DNA of 64,000 nucleotides from Oscillospiraceae bacterium (lineage in GTDB: Bacteria > Bacillota > Clostridia > Oscillospirales > Acutalibacteraceae), in the NCBI GenBank assembly GCA_025757685.1, contig CP107220.1:893501-957500 (forward strand), read 5' to 3'. The position numbers and the translations under genes are program-made. The notes under the pieces were generated by a model. The model made no database searches, was not told where the DNA came from, and saw only the letters and a list, made by a program, of their open reading frames with translations. Positions 16,301 through 24,561 of this stretch are shown here, one piece after another (the first letter of the stretch is position 1; the number at the start of each line of letters is the position of its first letter).

Positions 16301-18501
16301 GTTATATTATAAGTATTCAGCCCTGCCTGTACCACAGCATTACCTACTGCGTTGGCGGTAACAGTAACATTGTAACCGTCAATGGTGCTGCCGCCGTTTG
16401 CCTTTAAGCAATGGGCATACATATTCGTTGTAGAGGTAGAGGGATTCAGCAGGAAATAGCCGTCCGTACCGTGATAGACAATCAAATATTCCTCGCCGTC
16501 ATCCACAGTATTCACTTGAATGTAGCCGGGCAACTCCGTGCTGCCGGTCTCGCCGGTGCGGATTCTGCGATACAGCTGGAAGGTGGTGGCTTTCAGCACT
16601 TCTTCCTCTGTTTTGGTATCCTTATCTTTACCCTCAAAATCCCAACGCTCAAAGTGGTTCACCACATTGCCCTTGGAATCTTTTTCCATAAAATACAGGC
16701 CGTAATGACCGTCCTGCAACAGCTGGAAGCCGCCGTCTACTGCACGCAATGTAACATTGGCAGCTGTAGACGCACCGGGATAGCCGGCCTTACCGTTTGT
16801 ACCCACACTTAAGTACATACCTGCGTGGGCAATGGTGTACTCTGTACCGGTAGAGGTAAAGGTGTACAAAGCACGCTTTACAGAAACGGAATCGCCGCTG
16901 TAATTGGCGTCCGTTGCCTTATTGGCAGTGGCACCGGGTTCTTCCTTCGCAGCAGACAAAGACACAACATCGCTTGCAGAGTTATTCACATTCTGCTCGG
17001 AGAAGGTTAAGGTCTTCTTCTGACCCACATTCATCTGAATATCCGTTGTGGTTGGAACATCCGCATCCATACCGGTGAGGGATTGGATATCAAAAACTTT
17101 ATAGGTAAAGTCACAGGCGTCCGTCTCGTACAAATCTGCCACGCGGCCGTCTTTCAGCACCGTCAAGCAGGAGTAGGCAAACATGGCGCCCTCTGCGGTA
17201 ATGGTCTTTTTGGCATATTCGGTAGAAACAGTATTGTCGTCATTCAGCAGCAAGGTGAAGATGGCACCGGTTTTACGACCCTCTGTTGAGGAGGGAGAAG
17301 AAACCAAGATGGCACGCTTGCCGTCAATCAAATAGGGATACATAATGGCAGACAGCTGGCAGTTACCCCAAATGTCAATACCAGTATCTACCACATCGCC
17401 CCATCTGTACAGAGAGCCGGTCCAAGTGGCGTCGCAGTACATAATCTTTTTCTTACCGTTACGGTAGAAGCAGCGTACTACGCCGTTACCTAAATCTACA
17501 AGCTGCGCCTCACTGGACCAACCGCTGCCGCCAAAAGAGGACGTGCTGGTAAAGTTCGCCGTACGGCTCCAAGTCTTGCCATGGTCTTTACTGTAAATAA
17601 AGCTGGTTGCCTGAGAAGCGTCGCCGGAGCCCCAAGCATTGTCGCCGTAAACATAAACCGGCATACAAATGGTGCCGTCATCCGTGACAACGGCACGGCC
17701 GGGACCAGCGCCCAAGAACTTCTCGCCGCTCTTTCTGGCATTTACCAGAGAGGGCGCGCTCCAGGTTTTGCCGCCGTCCGTGGAAGTACGGAAAAACAGG
17801 TACTGGCACTTCTTGACCTGGAACTCACAGTTAGAATACCAAACGCAGCCAACATAAGCGTCATGCTTAAACAGCTCAAACTCGCCATTCACCTTATAGC
17901 CGCTGACAACCGTGCTGTCGCTGGTTCTGTAAATGCTGGCATAGCCGTCGGCACCTACCGCGCCCACATAATAGTCATAGTCGCCGCCGTTACGAGCAAG
18001 CAGCAGACGACCCTGACTGTCCAAACCGGTGTCCTTAGAAGGCTGTGCGTTCGCAGAAGTGCCGTTAATAGCAACACCGGAAGCAAAGAAGGTAGACAGC
18101 ATATACAGGGTCTTGCCGTCAGTTGCAATATTGCTGTCGCAATAACTGGTAGATGCCTTGTTAAACTCATTGCCGTTATCGCCGTAATAGCCGGCCCATG
18201 TGTAAGACCAAGTGTCGCCGTTATCCGTAGAACGCGCGGTGATCACATCGTTACCGCCGCCGTCCATACCGCCGTCCCAACGGGCGTCAGCAGCTGCAAC
18301 GACAGTACCGTCATCCAGGGTAACCATACTGGGAATACGGTACCAATGAGACGGATTATCGCTGACAAAGGGACGACCCTGAGTCGTACCGTCTGCCGGC
18401 TTACTTGCCTCGCTGCTGCCGGCTGCCATCGCGGTGGTCACCGGAAATGCGGTAAGCACCATGAGAATGGCCATCAGCACAGCTGTCCATTTTTTTGCCA
18501 T
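13357..18501 (-). CDS. Secreted multidomain sialidase (GH33)
   Basis: Exo-sialidase releasing sialic acid from mucin-type glycans outside the cell, 1714 residues. A signal peptide (residues 1-26, cleaved after TTAMA) precedes a GH33 propeller with the RIP motif in WYRIPSM (about 53), three Asp-boxes, STDNGDTWS (about 90), STDGGKTWS (about 240) and SKDHGKTWS (about 302), and the catalytic glutamate in SSEAQLV (about 328). The following 1200 residues are beta-rich modules of unclear type, with two FIVAR-like helical segments around 1170-1290. No LPxTG, SLH or dockerin is visible, so the enzyme may be released. No sialic-acid catabolic genes (nanA/E/K) are in the window. A perfect consensus promoter drives it. 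Confidence 0.9.
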   Translation of the reverse strand: MAKKWTAVLMAILMVLTAFPVTTAMAAGSSEASKPADGTTQGRPFVSDNPSHWYRIPSMVTLDDGTVVAAADARWDGGMDGGGNDVITARSTDNGDTWSYTWAGYYGDNGNEFNKASTSYCDSNIATDGKTLYMLSTFFASGVAINGTSANAQPSKDTGLDSQGRLLLARNGGDYDYYVGAVGADGYASIYRTSDSTVVSGYKVNGEFELFKHDAYVGCVWYSNCEFQVKKCQYLFFRTSTDGGKTWSAPSLVNARKSGEKFLGAGPGRAVVTDDGTICMPVYVYGDNAWGSGDASQATSFIYSKDHGKTWSRTANFTSTSSFGGSGWSSEAQLVDLGNGVVRCFYRNGKKKIMYCDATWTGSLYRWGDVVDTGIDIWGNCQLSAIMYPYLIDGKRAILVSSPSSTEGRKTGAIFTLLLNDDNTVSTEYAKKTITAEGAMFAYSCLTVLKDGRVADLYETDACDFTYKVFDIQSLTGMDADVPTTTDIQMNVGQKKTLTFSEQNVNNSASDVVSLSAAKEEPGATANKATDANYSGDSVSVKRALYTFTSTGTEYTIAHAGMYLSVGTNGKAGYPGASTAANVTLRAVDGGFQLLQDGHYGLYFMEKDSKGNVVNHFERWDFEGKDKDTKTEEEVLKATTFQLYRRIRTGETGSTELPGYIQVNTVDDGEEYLIVYHGTDGYFLLNPSTSTTNMYAHCLKANGGSTIDGYNVTVTANAVGNAVVQAGLNTYNITVVDGDLAVTGVVKYDPVIYTHGDASRKGQPYMYCGSLISDGSQAGEKETHYTVNDSRYTITGIKCVEDSAANINYAHGKLSGTLHIADTAEYANYNKGETVTIETNLTDTDGNIWTQTDKLYVASNPVAGHSVGTQNLYTNVVVASSALGAIYVAEDSYGNTDRKNYTGTMGIENAYNIEDANALTFEDSWGSARGNLYSTSAGDKIAGLSDNYKKASGDNCLKVKDNSMVSAYYYYDMSSDSNAGITRNNADGTSYSFKLAYVPMKSSGSRTDSSTVSFPSADSLNYVTGTGFSADRIYFDNYTMGAGVKQYQTITGTSSVQPNQQEEQSVLAETQSYCTNTKKSGLISNTVKNYLNLGLTLRVKVCNKSNERTPYNEAVSKVRVSTDYTKETWDKYTTALLNTEAYLNNYTLLTTDETTQDVGTVLDSTYTGLTKRADFTELEKVVEQNKAAYDKGFAGNVTDTDQNKYTVDSWQNFKNAYKAGTDLLAQYPEKGRNNVAGFTVGPDSAEKTTQTQIDETATQLKNSGLVVAADASAYESARSISATIDRTAFPDGGTAITNTVTNGNGTIYKAYNGKDYVNVPAAQQGTVDGFTTDLLSNMNVGESSESGRTFTVACTVNGNAFETKEGKTLYYYGTIAHLDFSAYKSQDTVCVVHTANGDTKIDLAKCNYQLSLLVQQDTTITVTTATRPNVIVADYFGTILGAFEGATSVTVKGNTVTVGDTVITAKDSPKYTFTGWTWSEGTHQVPAGQVAQIVQKGTRTGVDVNYTVSNSGTAANALINGATQYTAPGINKPLELTSDNAVYWTRTVNGVETLASYGQNVTLFSANTDTTYSAYASLNDLPKNLQEQAESGTPALNGVGFFADKKFTMSCDYSAGADVTVLEVGVIYSATKNGKDTLVKGGDGATTVVSRNVANWTDSPNSGTFTMTKKGSDTGSHYMRMYVSYRTSRMNTQVPFVVYGDIYQCVNGVVSAVN

Positions 18502-18600
18502 AAAGATTCACGCTCCATTTTGTGCAGCGCACCTGCGCCGCAGGATATAAAAGTAGGAGAAATGGGCATAATTCACCCACTCCTCCTTTTTCCATTGGGT

Positions 18601-18629
18601 ATTATATATTTTAATAAATGGAATGTCAA
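18601..18629 (-). promoter_or_regulatory. Sialidase promoter
   Basis: Minus strand: TTGACA (18624-18629), 17-base spacer, TATAAT (18601-18606), a perfect consensus. The leader of about 90 bases can form a GGAG/CTCC hairpin around 18553-18585. Confidence 0.85.
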
Positions 18630-18747
18630 CTCATTTTTACAAAATACAAGCTTTTTTTGAACGAATAGACATTTAATGAAACAGTGGTGATTAAAACATG
18701 TCGGCCGCAAGAGAATTCTGTAATTCAAACATCATTTTAACCACAAA

Positions 18748-18771
18748 AAAAGCACCCAATCGGGTGCTTTT
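18748..18771 (-). terminator. Terminator of the fibronectin-III gene
   Basis: Ten-pair stem AAAAGCACCC / GGGTGCTTTT with four-base loop; T run on the minus strand, ten bases after the stop at 18781. Confidence 0.88.
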
Positions 18772-18780
18772 TTGATGCCT

Positions 18781-19953
18781 TTATGATTCCGCATTATCCC
18801 ATTCCGTCAACAGCTCGATGGACTGAATTTTGCCGTGAAACGGCTCCAAGCGGTTATAATTGCCGTTGACCTCTGCGGGGATCTTGGTGCGGTCCACATA
18901 GAACTCCACCACATCCTTATTTTTCTTGGCGTACTGGTGCTTTTTGTCCGTATGGCGGTTGGATTTGGTATCACACAAAATGATCTTAAAGGTTTTGCCG
19001 GTGTCCAGGGTGACCTTATATTTGGTGCCCTTGGTGGTGCCGTAAAAGGTGCCCAGGGCGGCGCAATAATATTCCCCTACCATACGAATACCGGTGGTCT
19101 CGTCAGTGGTGGTCTTATAGGTTACGCCCCGGTAGGTGCCGGAATTCAGCACCGCATAGGCAGGCGATGTTTTATCTGTTACCGCATCATAATAAGCGTA
19201 GGTTTTACAGGCGCCGGAGACTTTCGGCAGCTTCAGGGTCTTGGTGGTTTTCACCGTCACCGGATCGGAAAAGCGGCTTTTGGTCTTGGCTTCTCTGTTT
19301 TCCACCACGCCGCGAATCTTGTAAGAATACACGGTCTTGGGCGACACATCTATATCGGTAAAAGTGCGCTTTTTGCCGCTGATTTTGGCGATTTTTTTGT
19401 ACTTGCCGTTCTTCTCCGCACGGTACAGTTCGTAGTAGGCAGGAGAATGCTTGGTGCTCCATTTCAGGGTCACCTCGGTGGCGCCCAGCACGGATAACGC
19501 CATTTTACTGGCAGAGGGTCGGGTATAAAAATCCGTCTCCCCCACGGTGCTCTCCTGGAGACCGTCGCTGCCGGGCACAGTGATCTTGAATTTATAGAAC
19601 ATGGCCGGGGTCAGGTCCGTCAATTCCACCATATTTACCCGCACCTGCGTACGCAGGCTCCAGCTTTTGAGAATGTAATCATACTGGTACACATTATAGA
19701 TGGCAAAGGGACTGCCGCTGTCCCAGGACAGGGTGGCATGCTTGCCGGTCAGGTCGGTGACCTTGATTTTGGCGTGTACCGCGTTCGTCTGCTGCTCGGT
19801 GTTCATAATGTTCACCGGCAAGGCAGGACCGGGCGCAATCTGGGTCTGCGCCGTAGCAGCGGCAACAGGCGAAGCCAATGCCGGCGCGGCGCTGCACAGG
19901 ATCAGGCAAGCGCTAACGGCAGCCGCAGCTAATTTCTTTTTCTGAATAGAAAT
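18781..19953 (-). CDS. Secreted fibronectin type III protein with apparent ATT start
   Basis: The coding frame continues upstream of the first TTG (19878) through a complete signal peptide, IQKKKLAAAAVSACLILCSA with cleavage after PALA, to an in-frame TAA. The only well-placed initiation triplet is ATT at 19951-19953, seven bases after AAAGGGGG; no ATG, GTG or TTG lies in that part of the frame. The 390-residue product has two FN3 domains (about 60-125 and 150-235) and a C-terminal domain of about 140 residues with GEYYCAALGTFYGT, possibly a double-psi barrel; its function is unknown. It has its own promoter and terminator. The ATT may be a true rare start, a start-codon mutation, or a sequence error. 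Confidence 0.75.
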   Translation of the reverse strand: MSIQKKKLAAAAVSACLILCSAAPALASPVAAATAQTQIAPGPALPVNIMNTEQQTNAVHAKIKVTDLTGKHATLSWDSGSPFAIYNVYQYDYILKSWSLRTQVRVNMVELTDLTPAMFYKFKITVPGSDGLQESTVGETDFYTRPSASKMALSVLGATEVTLKWSTKHSPAYYELYRAEKNGKYKKIAKISGKKRTFTDIDVSPKTVYSYKIRGVVENREAKTKSRFSDPVTVKTTKTLKLPKVSGACKTYAYYDAVTDKTSPAYAVLNSGTYRGVTYKTTTDETTGIRMVGEYYCAALGTFYGTTKGTKYKVTLDTGKTFKIILCDTKSNRHTDKKHQYAKKNKDVVEFYVDRTKIPAEVNGNYNRLEPFHGKIQSIELLTEWDNAES

Positions 19954-19965
19954 AAAAGTTCCCCC

Positions 19966-19983
19966 TTTGAGTGATTACTCAAA
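19966..19983. promoter_or_regulatory. Palindrome between -10 and SD of the FN3 gene
   Basis: Perfect seven-base inverted repeat TTTGAGT-GATT-ACTCAAA covering the predicted transcription start and ending at the SD site. It could be an operator or a 5' stem-loop. Confidence 0.4.
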
Positions 19984-19991
19984 CGGATAAC

Positions 19992-20020
19992 ATTATACGC
20001 CATTTGAAGAAAAAATGCAA
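19992..20020 (-). promoter_or_regulatory. FN3 gene promoter
   Basis: Minus-strand TTGCAT (20015-20020), 17-base spacer, TATAAT (19992-19997). Its position supports translation from about 19953 rather than 19878. Confidence 0.7.
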
Positions 20021-20106
20021 GTTTGGCAAAATCGGAGGGTCACAACCACACCAAATTCGGCGACCCTAACAGTGTGACCAAGCCCCCGCCCCATGAAAGA
20101 AAATAA

Positions 20107-20134
20107 CGGCTCCCCTTGCACACAAGAGGAGCCG
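20107..20134 (-). terminator. Terminator of the mutY-MATE-yhhN operon
   Basis: Twelve-pair stem (20107-20118 with 20123-20134, one G-U) followed on the minus strand by GTTATTTT. Confidence 0.75.
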
Positions 20135-20147
20135 AAAAGCAGTGATA

Positions 20148-20846
20148 TTATTTGCCAAAGAAGAACACAGAGGAAGCGATCAAATACTGTCCGGCGTAGT
20201 AGGTAAAGTGGTTCAGGAACAGCCAAATGCTACCGTCAAACCCGCGACCGAAATAGGTATTGCTGAGAATCGCGTCCGAAATGGTAAAGAGCGTTGCGCC
20301 GATGGCCATTAGGATCATGGACTTTTCGCCGGTAGTAAAAGCGGCGAAAATAGCGGTGACATTGGTCATGATCAAAAAGCACACATAAAAGAATACAATG
20401 CGGCGATACTTGCCAAAATGCACCCGCATTATGTTGGCTGTGGCAATTTGAACCACGCCAACGACAACGGCAATACCTGCGCTGATCAGGACCTTCCACC
20501 AATCCAGCTTGGTAAAATGGATCAAGGCCGCGGTATAAAACACATGACCGATCAGAAAGAAGATAAAGCCGCCTTTTAGATAATTATTGGCGTCCTTTTT
20601 GTAAACCCCTTTCAAATCCAACAGAATGTCGCCCACAAGTCCCAAGGCACCGCCCATAATGATCAGCGAGCCATACTGGGCAGCATTGGTGTAATTCTCG
20701 ATCACAGCAAACACCGCCGACAGCATAAAGAACAGACTGGACACGGATTTGAAAATCAGGTTTCGAACAGAGTTCCCCCCGGAGCGGACAAAGACGAAGG
20801 CCAACGAAACGGCCACGCCGATGCCCATAGCAATGTAATAAGTCAT
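20148..20846 (-). CDS. YhhN-family membrane protein (lysoplasmalogenase-like)
   Basis: A 232-residue integral membrane protein with about eight hydrophobic segments. It shows YhhN-family traits: GLVGDILLDL in a transmembrane helix, FFLIGHVFYTAALI, and TISDAILSNTYF near the C-terminus. In animals (TMEM86) and some bacteria, members hydrolyse the vinyl-ether bond of lysoplasmalogens; plasmalogens occur in many anaerobic Clostridia, so this role fits but is inferred. It lies 12 bases behind the MATE gene with AAGGGGGA upstream, so it is probably the third gene of the mutY-MATE-yhhN transcript. Confidence 0.82.
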   Translation of the reverse strand: MTYYIAMGIGVAVSLAFVFVRSGGNSVRNLIFKSVSSLFFMLSAVFAVIENYTNAAQYGSLIIMGGALGLVGDILLDLKGVYKKDANNYLKGGFIFFLIGHVFYTAALIHFTKLDWWKVLISAGIAVVVGVVQIATANIMRVHFGKYRRIVFFYVCFLIMTNVTAIFAAFTTGEKSMILMAIGATLFTISDAILSNTYFGRGFDGSIWLFLNHFTYYAGQYLIASSVFFFGK

Positions 20847-20858
20847 TATGAATCCCCC

Positions 20859-22199
20859 TTATTGATTTGACAACTTACGCATTTGCTTGGCTTTCCTCCA
20901 GTATAGCACAATTAGGGGTAGGTCTGCAAGTAGCCAGGCCACAGGACCGGCAAAACAGACAGCTTTGAACCCAAACAGCGGTGTGAAAAGATACGAAACG
21001 GCAATTCTGCCTATTAGCTCTCCGGCGCCTGCCACTGCATTTGCGTAGGTACAGCCCAGCCCCTGCAGGGTATTACGCAGCACAAACAGTACGCTGACCA
21101 AGCTGTAACACAGGGAGATGGCAAACAGGTATTCTTTTGCAGCGTACACAATTTGGCTGTTATAATCCGTCATAAACAGACCCACGATCTGCTCTCCACC
21201 GAAAAAGAGTACCAGGGAGCAGAGAACAGACAACCCCAGATCCACCACAAACACCTTGCGCACGGTGGTGAGAATTCGCCGATACTGCCCGGCACCGTAA
21301 TTCTGGGCCACAAAGGTAGACGCAGCCACCGCCAGGTTGCTCATAGGAATATTGGTGATGCTTTCCGCACGACCGGCGGCAGTAAACGCCGCCACCACAT
21401 TGGCGCCAAAGCCGTTCACAGCACTTTGCAAAATCATAGAGCCGATACTGGTAATGGTAAACTGCAAGGACACCGGAATGCCCAGCGCCAGCTGGCGGCG
21501 GGTACGCTTAGCAGTAGGTACCAGCATACGCGCTTTCAGCTGCAAAACCGGTATGCCCCGGAACACATAAATCCCGGCAGACACAGCTGCCACGATTTGA
21601 GAGATCAAAGTTGCCCAAGCGGCGCCTGCCACGCCCCAACCGAAATGCGCCACAAAAAGCAGGTCCAGCACCAGATTAACAGCCACGCTGATCAGCAAAA
21701 ACAACAGGGGCTTTTTGCTGTCCCCAACGCTGCGGGCAATACCGGTAAACACATTGTAAAGCAGCTGTGCCGGCACACCCAGATACATAATTGCCGCGTA
21801 CTGCACAGACAGGTCATAGATCTCTTTCGGGGTATGGATCCACCCCAGCATCGGGTGCAGAACCAGCAGCGCCAGCGCGGAAAACAGCACACCTGTAATC
21901 AGCGACAAACCGATACCGTTACCGGCCTGGCGATTGGTTTCCTCTTGATCCCCGGCACCAAAGCACTGCGCCACCGGTATGGTAAAGCCGGCGGTTAGTC
22001 CGAATGCAGCGCCGATGGCAAAACTGTTGATGGGCGCAATATTGCCCACGGCGGCCAGCGCGTTTGTAGACACATAGCGCCCAACAATAATATTATCCAC
22101 CATATTATAGGTGTATTGCAAAAGGGAGCTGAGCATAATCGGCAGCGAAAACAGAACGATCTGCTTCATCGGTCTGCCGTGTATAAAATCAGTGGTCAT
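20859..22199 (-). CDS. MATE family multidrug/cation antiporter
   Basis: A 446-residue protein with twelve predicted membrane segments in two homologous halves, typical of MATE exporters driven by Na+ or H+. It opens with PMKQIVLFSLPIMLSSLLQY and NMVDNIIVGRYV, as in the DinF/NorM-like Clostridial branch. The start overlaps the mutY stop by 11 bases, with GAGG six bases upstream. The substrate is unknown; nothing in the neighbourhood specifies a drug or metabolite. Confidence 0.9.
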   Translation of the reverse strand: MTTDFIHGRPMKQIVLFSLPIMLSSLLQYTYNMVDNIIVGRYVSTNALAAVGNIAPINSFAIGAAFGLTAGFTIPVAQCFGAGDQEETNRQAGNGIGLSLITGVLFSALALLVLHPMLGWIHTPKEIYDLSVQYAAIMYLGVPAQLLYNVFTGIARSVGDSKKPLLFLLISVAVNLVLDLLFVAHFGWGVAGAAWATLISQIVAAVSAGIYVFRGIPVLQLKARMLVPTAKRTRRQLALGIPVSLQFTITSIGSMILQSAVNGFGANVVAAFTAAGRAESITNIPMSNLAVAASTFVAQNYGAGQYRRILTTVRKVFVVDLGLSVLCSLVLFFGGEQIVGLFMTDYNSQIVYAAKEYLFAISLCYSLVSVLFVLRNTLQGLGCTYANAVAGAGELIGRIAVSYLFTPLFGFKAVCFAGPVAWLLADLPLIVLYWRKAKQMRKLSNQ

Positions 22200-23232
22200 C
22201 TTCTACCTCAAAAAATTGGCGATAAGCCGTAGGCAGCGCATAGTCCCGCCGCACTTCCTCCAGCGGCACCCAGGTGTAACGCCCGGCGGTCTCTCGCACG
22301 GTCATATAATAGCAGCGCATATCCCAGTGAATATGCGTAAAAACATGGTTTGCATGTACGATCTTTTGCAATTCCAGCGGCTCCAAACCAACATTTTGCA
22401 AGTAAGCAATGGCGGACCCCTCGTTCAAAAAATCGTCTGTATCGGGCAACTGCCACAGACCGGACAGCAGCCCCTTATCGCCTCGTTTGGAAAGGGCCAC
22501 TCTGTCCCCGCAGGTCAAAAAAAACACCGTACGGTTTTGGTGCCGCTTTGCCCGCTTAGGCAACTTTACCGGAAAATCCGTCTGGCTACCGGAAGTATTG
22601 GCGGCACACACATCGCCTAAGGGACAAACCGAACACTTCGGCGATTTTGGCGTACAAACGCAGGCGCCCAATTCCATCAGCGCTTGCGTGAAAGTACCGC
22701 AAGCCCCTGCCGGATACACCTGCTCCAGATCTGCTTTGATCCGGGCTTTTGTGGTCTGCAAGTCAATGGGAGCCGCATTTTCCGTAAAACGGGTAATCAC
22801 CCGCAGCACATTGCCGTCTACCGCCGCCACCGGGCAATCAAAGCAGATGGACGCCACCGCTCCGGCGGTATACGGCCCAATTCCCGGCAGCGCCAGCCAG
22901 CCGTCATAATCCGTAGGAAATGCACCGTGCAGGTCATTGACGATCACCCGGGCGCACTTTTGCAGATTACGGGCGCGATTATAATACCCTAGACCTTCCC
23001 ACAATTTGAGCAGTTTGTCTTCCTCTGCGGCAGCCAAATCCTCCACCGTAGGCAAAGCGGCAAGAAAACGCAAATAATAGTTCCAAACCGCCTCTACCCG
23101 GGTTTGTTGCAGCATAATTTCCGACAGCCACACATGGTACGGCCGGCGGTCCTGCCGCCAAGGCAGCGGGCGGGCGTTCTGAGCAAACCAGGGCAGCAGC
23201 CGGGCAGGCAATATAGACAATGGGTTCTGCAA
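22189..23232 (-). CDS. mutY: A/G-specific adenine DNA glycosylase
   Basis: Removes adenine mispaired with 8-oxoguanine. The 347-residue product carries the helix-hairpin-helix LPGIGPYTAGAV, the catalytic aspartate in AVDGNVLRV, the catalytic glutamate in SEIMLQQTRV, the 4Fe-4S cluster motif C-x6-C-x2-C-x5-C (CTPKSPKCSVCPLGDVC), and a C-terminal NUDIX-like 8-oxoG recognition domain. TTG at 23230-23232 is the likely start: GGGGGTG lies five bases upstream, whereas the longest frame begins within the promoter. First gene of an operon with the MATE and yhhN genes. Confidence 0.93.
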   Translation of the reverse strand: MQNPLSILPARLLPWFAQNARPLPWRQDRRPYHVWLSEIMLQQTRVEAVWNYYLRFLAALPTVEDLAAAEEDKLLKLWEGLGYYNRARNLQKCARVIVNDLHGAFPTDYDGWLALPGIGPYTAGAVASICFDCPVAAVDGNVLRVITRFTENAAPIDLQTTKARIKADLEQVYPAGACGTFTQALMELGACVCTPKSPKCSVCPLGDVCAANTSGSQTDFPVKLPKRAKRHQNRTVFFLTCGDRVALSKRGDKGLLSGLWQLPDTDDFLNEGSAIAYLQNVGLEPLELQKIVHANHVFTHIHWDMRCYYMTVRETAGRYTWVPLEEVRRDYALPTAYRQFFEVEDDH

Positions 23233-23262
23233 GCAGACACCCCCTTTTTGATCTTTGCAAGT

Positions 23263-23291
23263 AGTATAGCACACCCCCGACCTTACGGCAA
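23263..23291 (-). promoter_or_regulatory. mutY promoter
   Basis: Minus-strand TTGCCG (23286-23291), 17-base spacer, TATACT (23263-23268). Supports the TTG start at 23232. Confidence 0.55.
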
Positions 23292-23314
23292 GGCAAAAAA
23301 GCAACTTGTACCAC

Positions 23315-23343
23315 TTGGAAATTGCAGCCGTTTATGGTATAGT
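23315..23343 (+). promoter_or_regulatory. Acyltransferase promoter
   Basis: TTGGAA (23315-23320), 17-base spacer, TATAGT (23338-23343), divergent from mutY and 25 bases before the ATG. Confidence 0.55.
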
Positions 23344-23368
23344 GGAAGCAGAAAGGCAGGTAACCGGG

Positions 23369-24379
23369 ATGGCTAAGCGGATCGGCAGCGTAGATATACT
23401 CAAGGCACTGGGCATTTGCTCGGTGATCCTGTACCATACGGAAGCACTGCCAACCGTGGTGAACGGCTGGATCGGATCCTACTTTATGCCGCTGTTTTTC
23501 TTTGCCTCCGGGCTGACTTTCAGCGCCAAACAGCCTAAATTCGGTGCTTTTCTAAAGAAGAAATGCGTCTATCTGCTTCTGCCCTATTTGCTGTATTTGG
23601 TGTGCTGCGCTGCTGTAGGCGTGGCCAAGCAAGTGATAAGAGGCGTTGCATTTCCGGTCAAATCGTTCTTGCTGGGCGCTGTCAGCGGACTGCCGAATAT
23701 GAATGAATACACCGGCAGAGCTTGGTTTATCTACTGCTTTTTTGTGGCGGAGATCCTGTTCTACTTCTTGCTGAAATGGACAAAAGGCAAGCGCACGCCG
23801 CTGTTTCTGGCTGCGCTGATTTTTCTGCTTGCCGGATATACCTATGCGCACTTTTTCCGTGACTCCGCCGCGATGTTTTGGCGCTACACAGACGGCATGG
23901 TGGCTGTGTTTTTTATGGCCGTAGGGTATTTGCTGCGAGAAAGTGTGTTAAAATTAAAAGCCCCCGGTTTACTATTCATCGTGCCATCCGTTGGCTTTGG
24001 GTTGCTCAATCTGCACATCAACGGCCACGGGCTGGTGATGGCATATTCTTACTATGGCGAGCTGGTGCCCATGGTGGCGAGTGCGCTTAGCGGCTGTCTG
24101 TTCTTTGCGGCATTGTCAAACTGCCTGCAAAGCCGCTATTTGGAGTATTTGGGGCGGAACACACTGTTTATTTATCTTTTTCACTTCTTCCTCTGGGCAT
24201 ACCCCCTGCCCCGTTTGCTGGGCAAAGTGATGACCGTGGGCACCACGGCATATAATTGGCTGTACGCCTTGCTGCTCTTTGTGGAGGTGCTGGTCATCTT
24301 TAGCCTTTTGATTCCTGTTTATAATCGGATCATGCAGCCCTTGCAGCGCCGCCTGTTAGGCAAAAAGAATGAAAAATAG
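23369..24379 (+). CDS. Acyltransferase family 3 membrane protein
   Basis: A 336-residue integral membrane acyltransferase of the OafA/NolL family (closest in style to the fucose-4-O-acetylase-like group). It has about ten transmembrane helices, the conserved histidine in VILYHTEALP near the N-terminus, and an RAWFIYCFFVAEILFYFLLK segment. Such enzymes O-acetylate surface or secreted glycans using acetyl-CoA; the acceptor here is unknown. The open frame begins at 23306 inside the promoter; the ATG at 23369 with AGGCAGG upstream is chosen. It is monocistronic, directly upstream of tRNA-Asn. Confidence 0.85.
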   Translation: MAKRIGSVDILKALGICSVILYHTEALPTVVNGWIGSYFMPLFFFASGLTFSAKQPKFGAFLKKKCVYLLLPYLLYLVCCAAVGVAKQVIRGVAFPVKSFLLGAVSGLPNMNEYTGRAWFIYCFFVAEILFYFLLKWTKGKRTPLFLAALIFLLAGYTYAHFFRDSAAMFWRYTDGMVAVFFMAVGYLLRESVLKLKAPGLLFIVPSVGFGLLNLHINGHGLVMAYSYYGELVPMVASALSGCLFFAALSNCLQSRYLEYLGRNTLFIYLFHFFLWAYPLPRLLGKVMTVGTTAYNWLYALLLFVEVLVIFSLLIPVYNRIMQPLQRRLLGKKNEK

Positions 24380-24392
24380 CGCAAATTCTCTA

Positions 24393-24421
24393 TTGACACG
24401 CCCTGCCAATTCTGCTACACT
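24393..24421 (+). promoter_or_regulatory. tRNA-Asn promoter
   Basis: TTGACA (24393-24398), 17-base spacer, TACACT (24416-24421). Confidence 0.75.
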
Positions 24422-24435
24422 ATGAGTGTTGATAT

Positions 24436-24511
24436 TCCTCAATAGCTCAGTTGGTAGAGCATGCGGCTGTTAACCGCAGGGTCGTTGGTTCGAGTCCAAC
24501 TTGGGGAGCCA
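24436..24511 (+). tRNA. tRNA-Asn (anticodon GTT)
   Basis: Seventy-six-base cloverleaf: acceptor TCCTCAA with TTGGGGA (one T-G wobble), anticodon arm TGCGG-CTGTTAA-CCGCA with GTT at 24469-24471, T-arm GTTGG-TTCGAGT-CCAAC, and encoded CCA. Confidence 0.97.
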
Positions 24512-24552
24512 AAGAAAAGCCGATACGCTTCTGCGTATCGGCTTTTCTTTCA
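24512..24552 (+). terminator. tRNA-Asn terminator
   Basis: Long stem of about 18 pairs (AAAGAAAAGCCGATACGC with its complement) around a TTCT loop, ending in a T-rich tract, directly after the tRNA. Confidence 0.9.
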
Positions 24553-24561
24553 CTATTTATT

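Noticed and set aside
14053..18660. Several plus-strand frames of 130-386 codons inside the sialidase
   Set aside because: Repetitive, low-complexity antisense frames without SD sites; the minus-strand sialidase explains the sequence.
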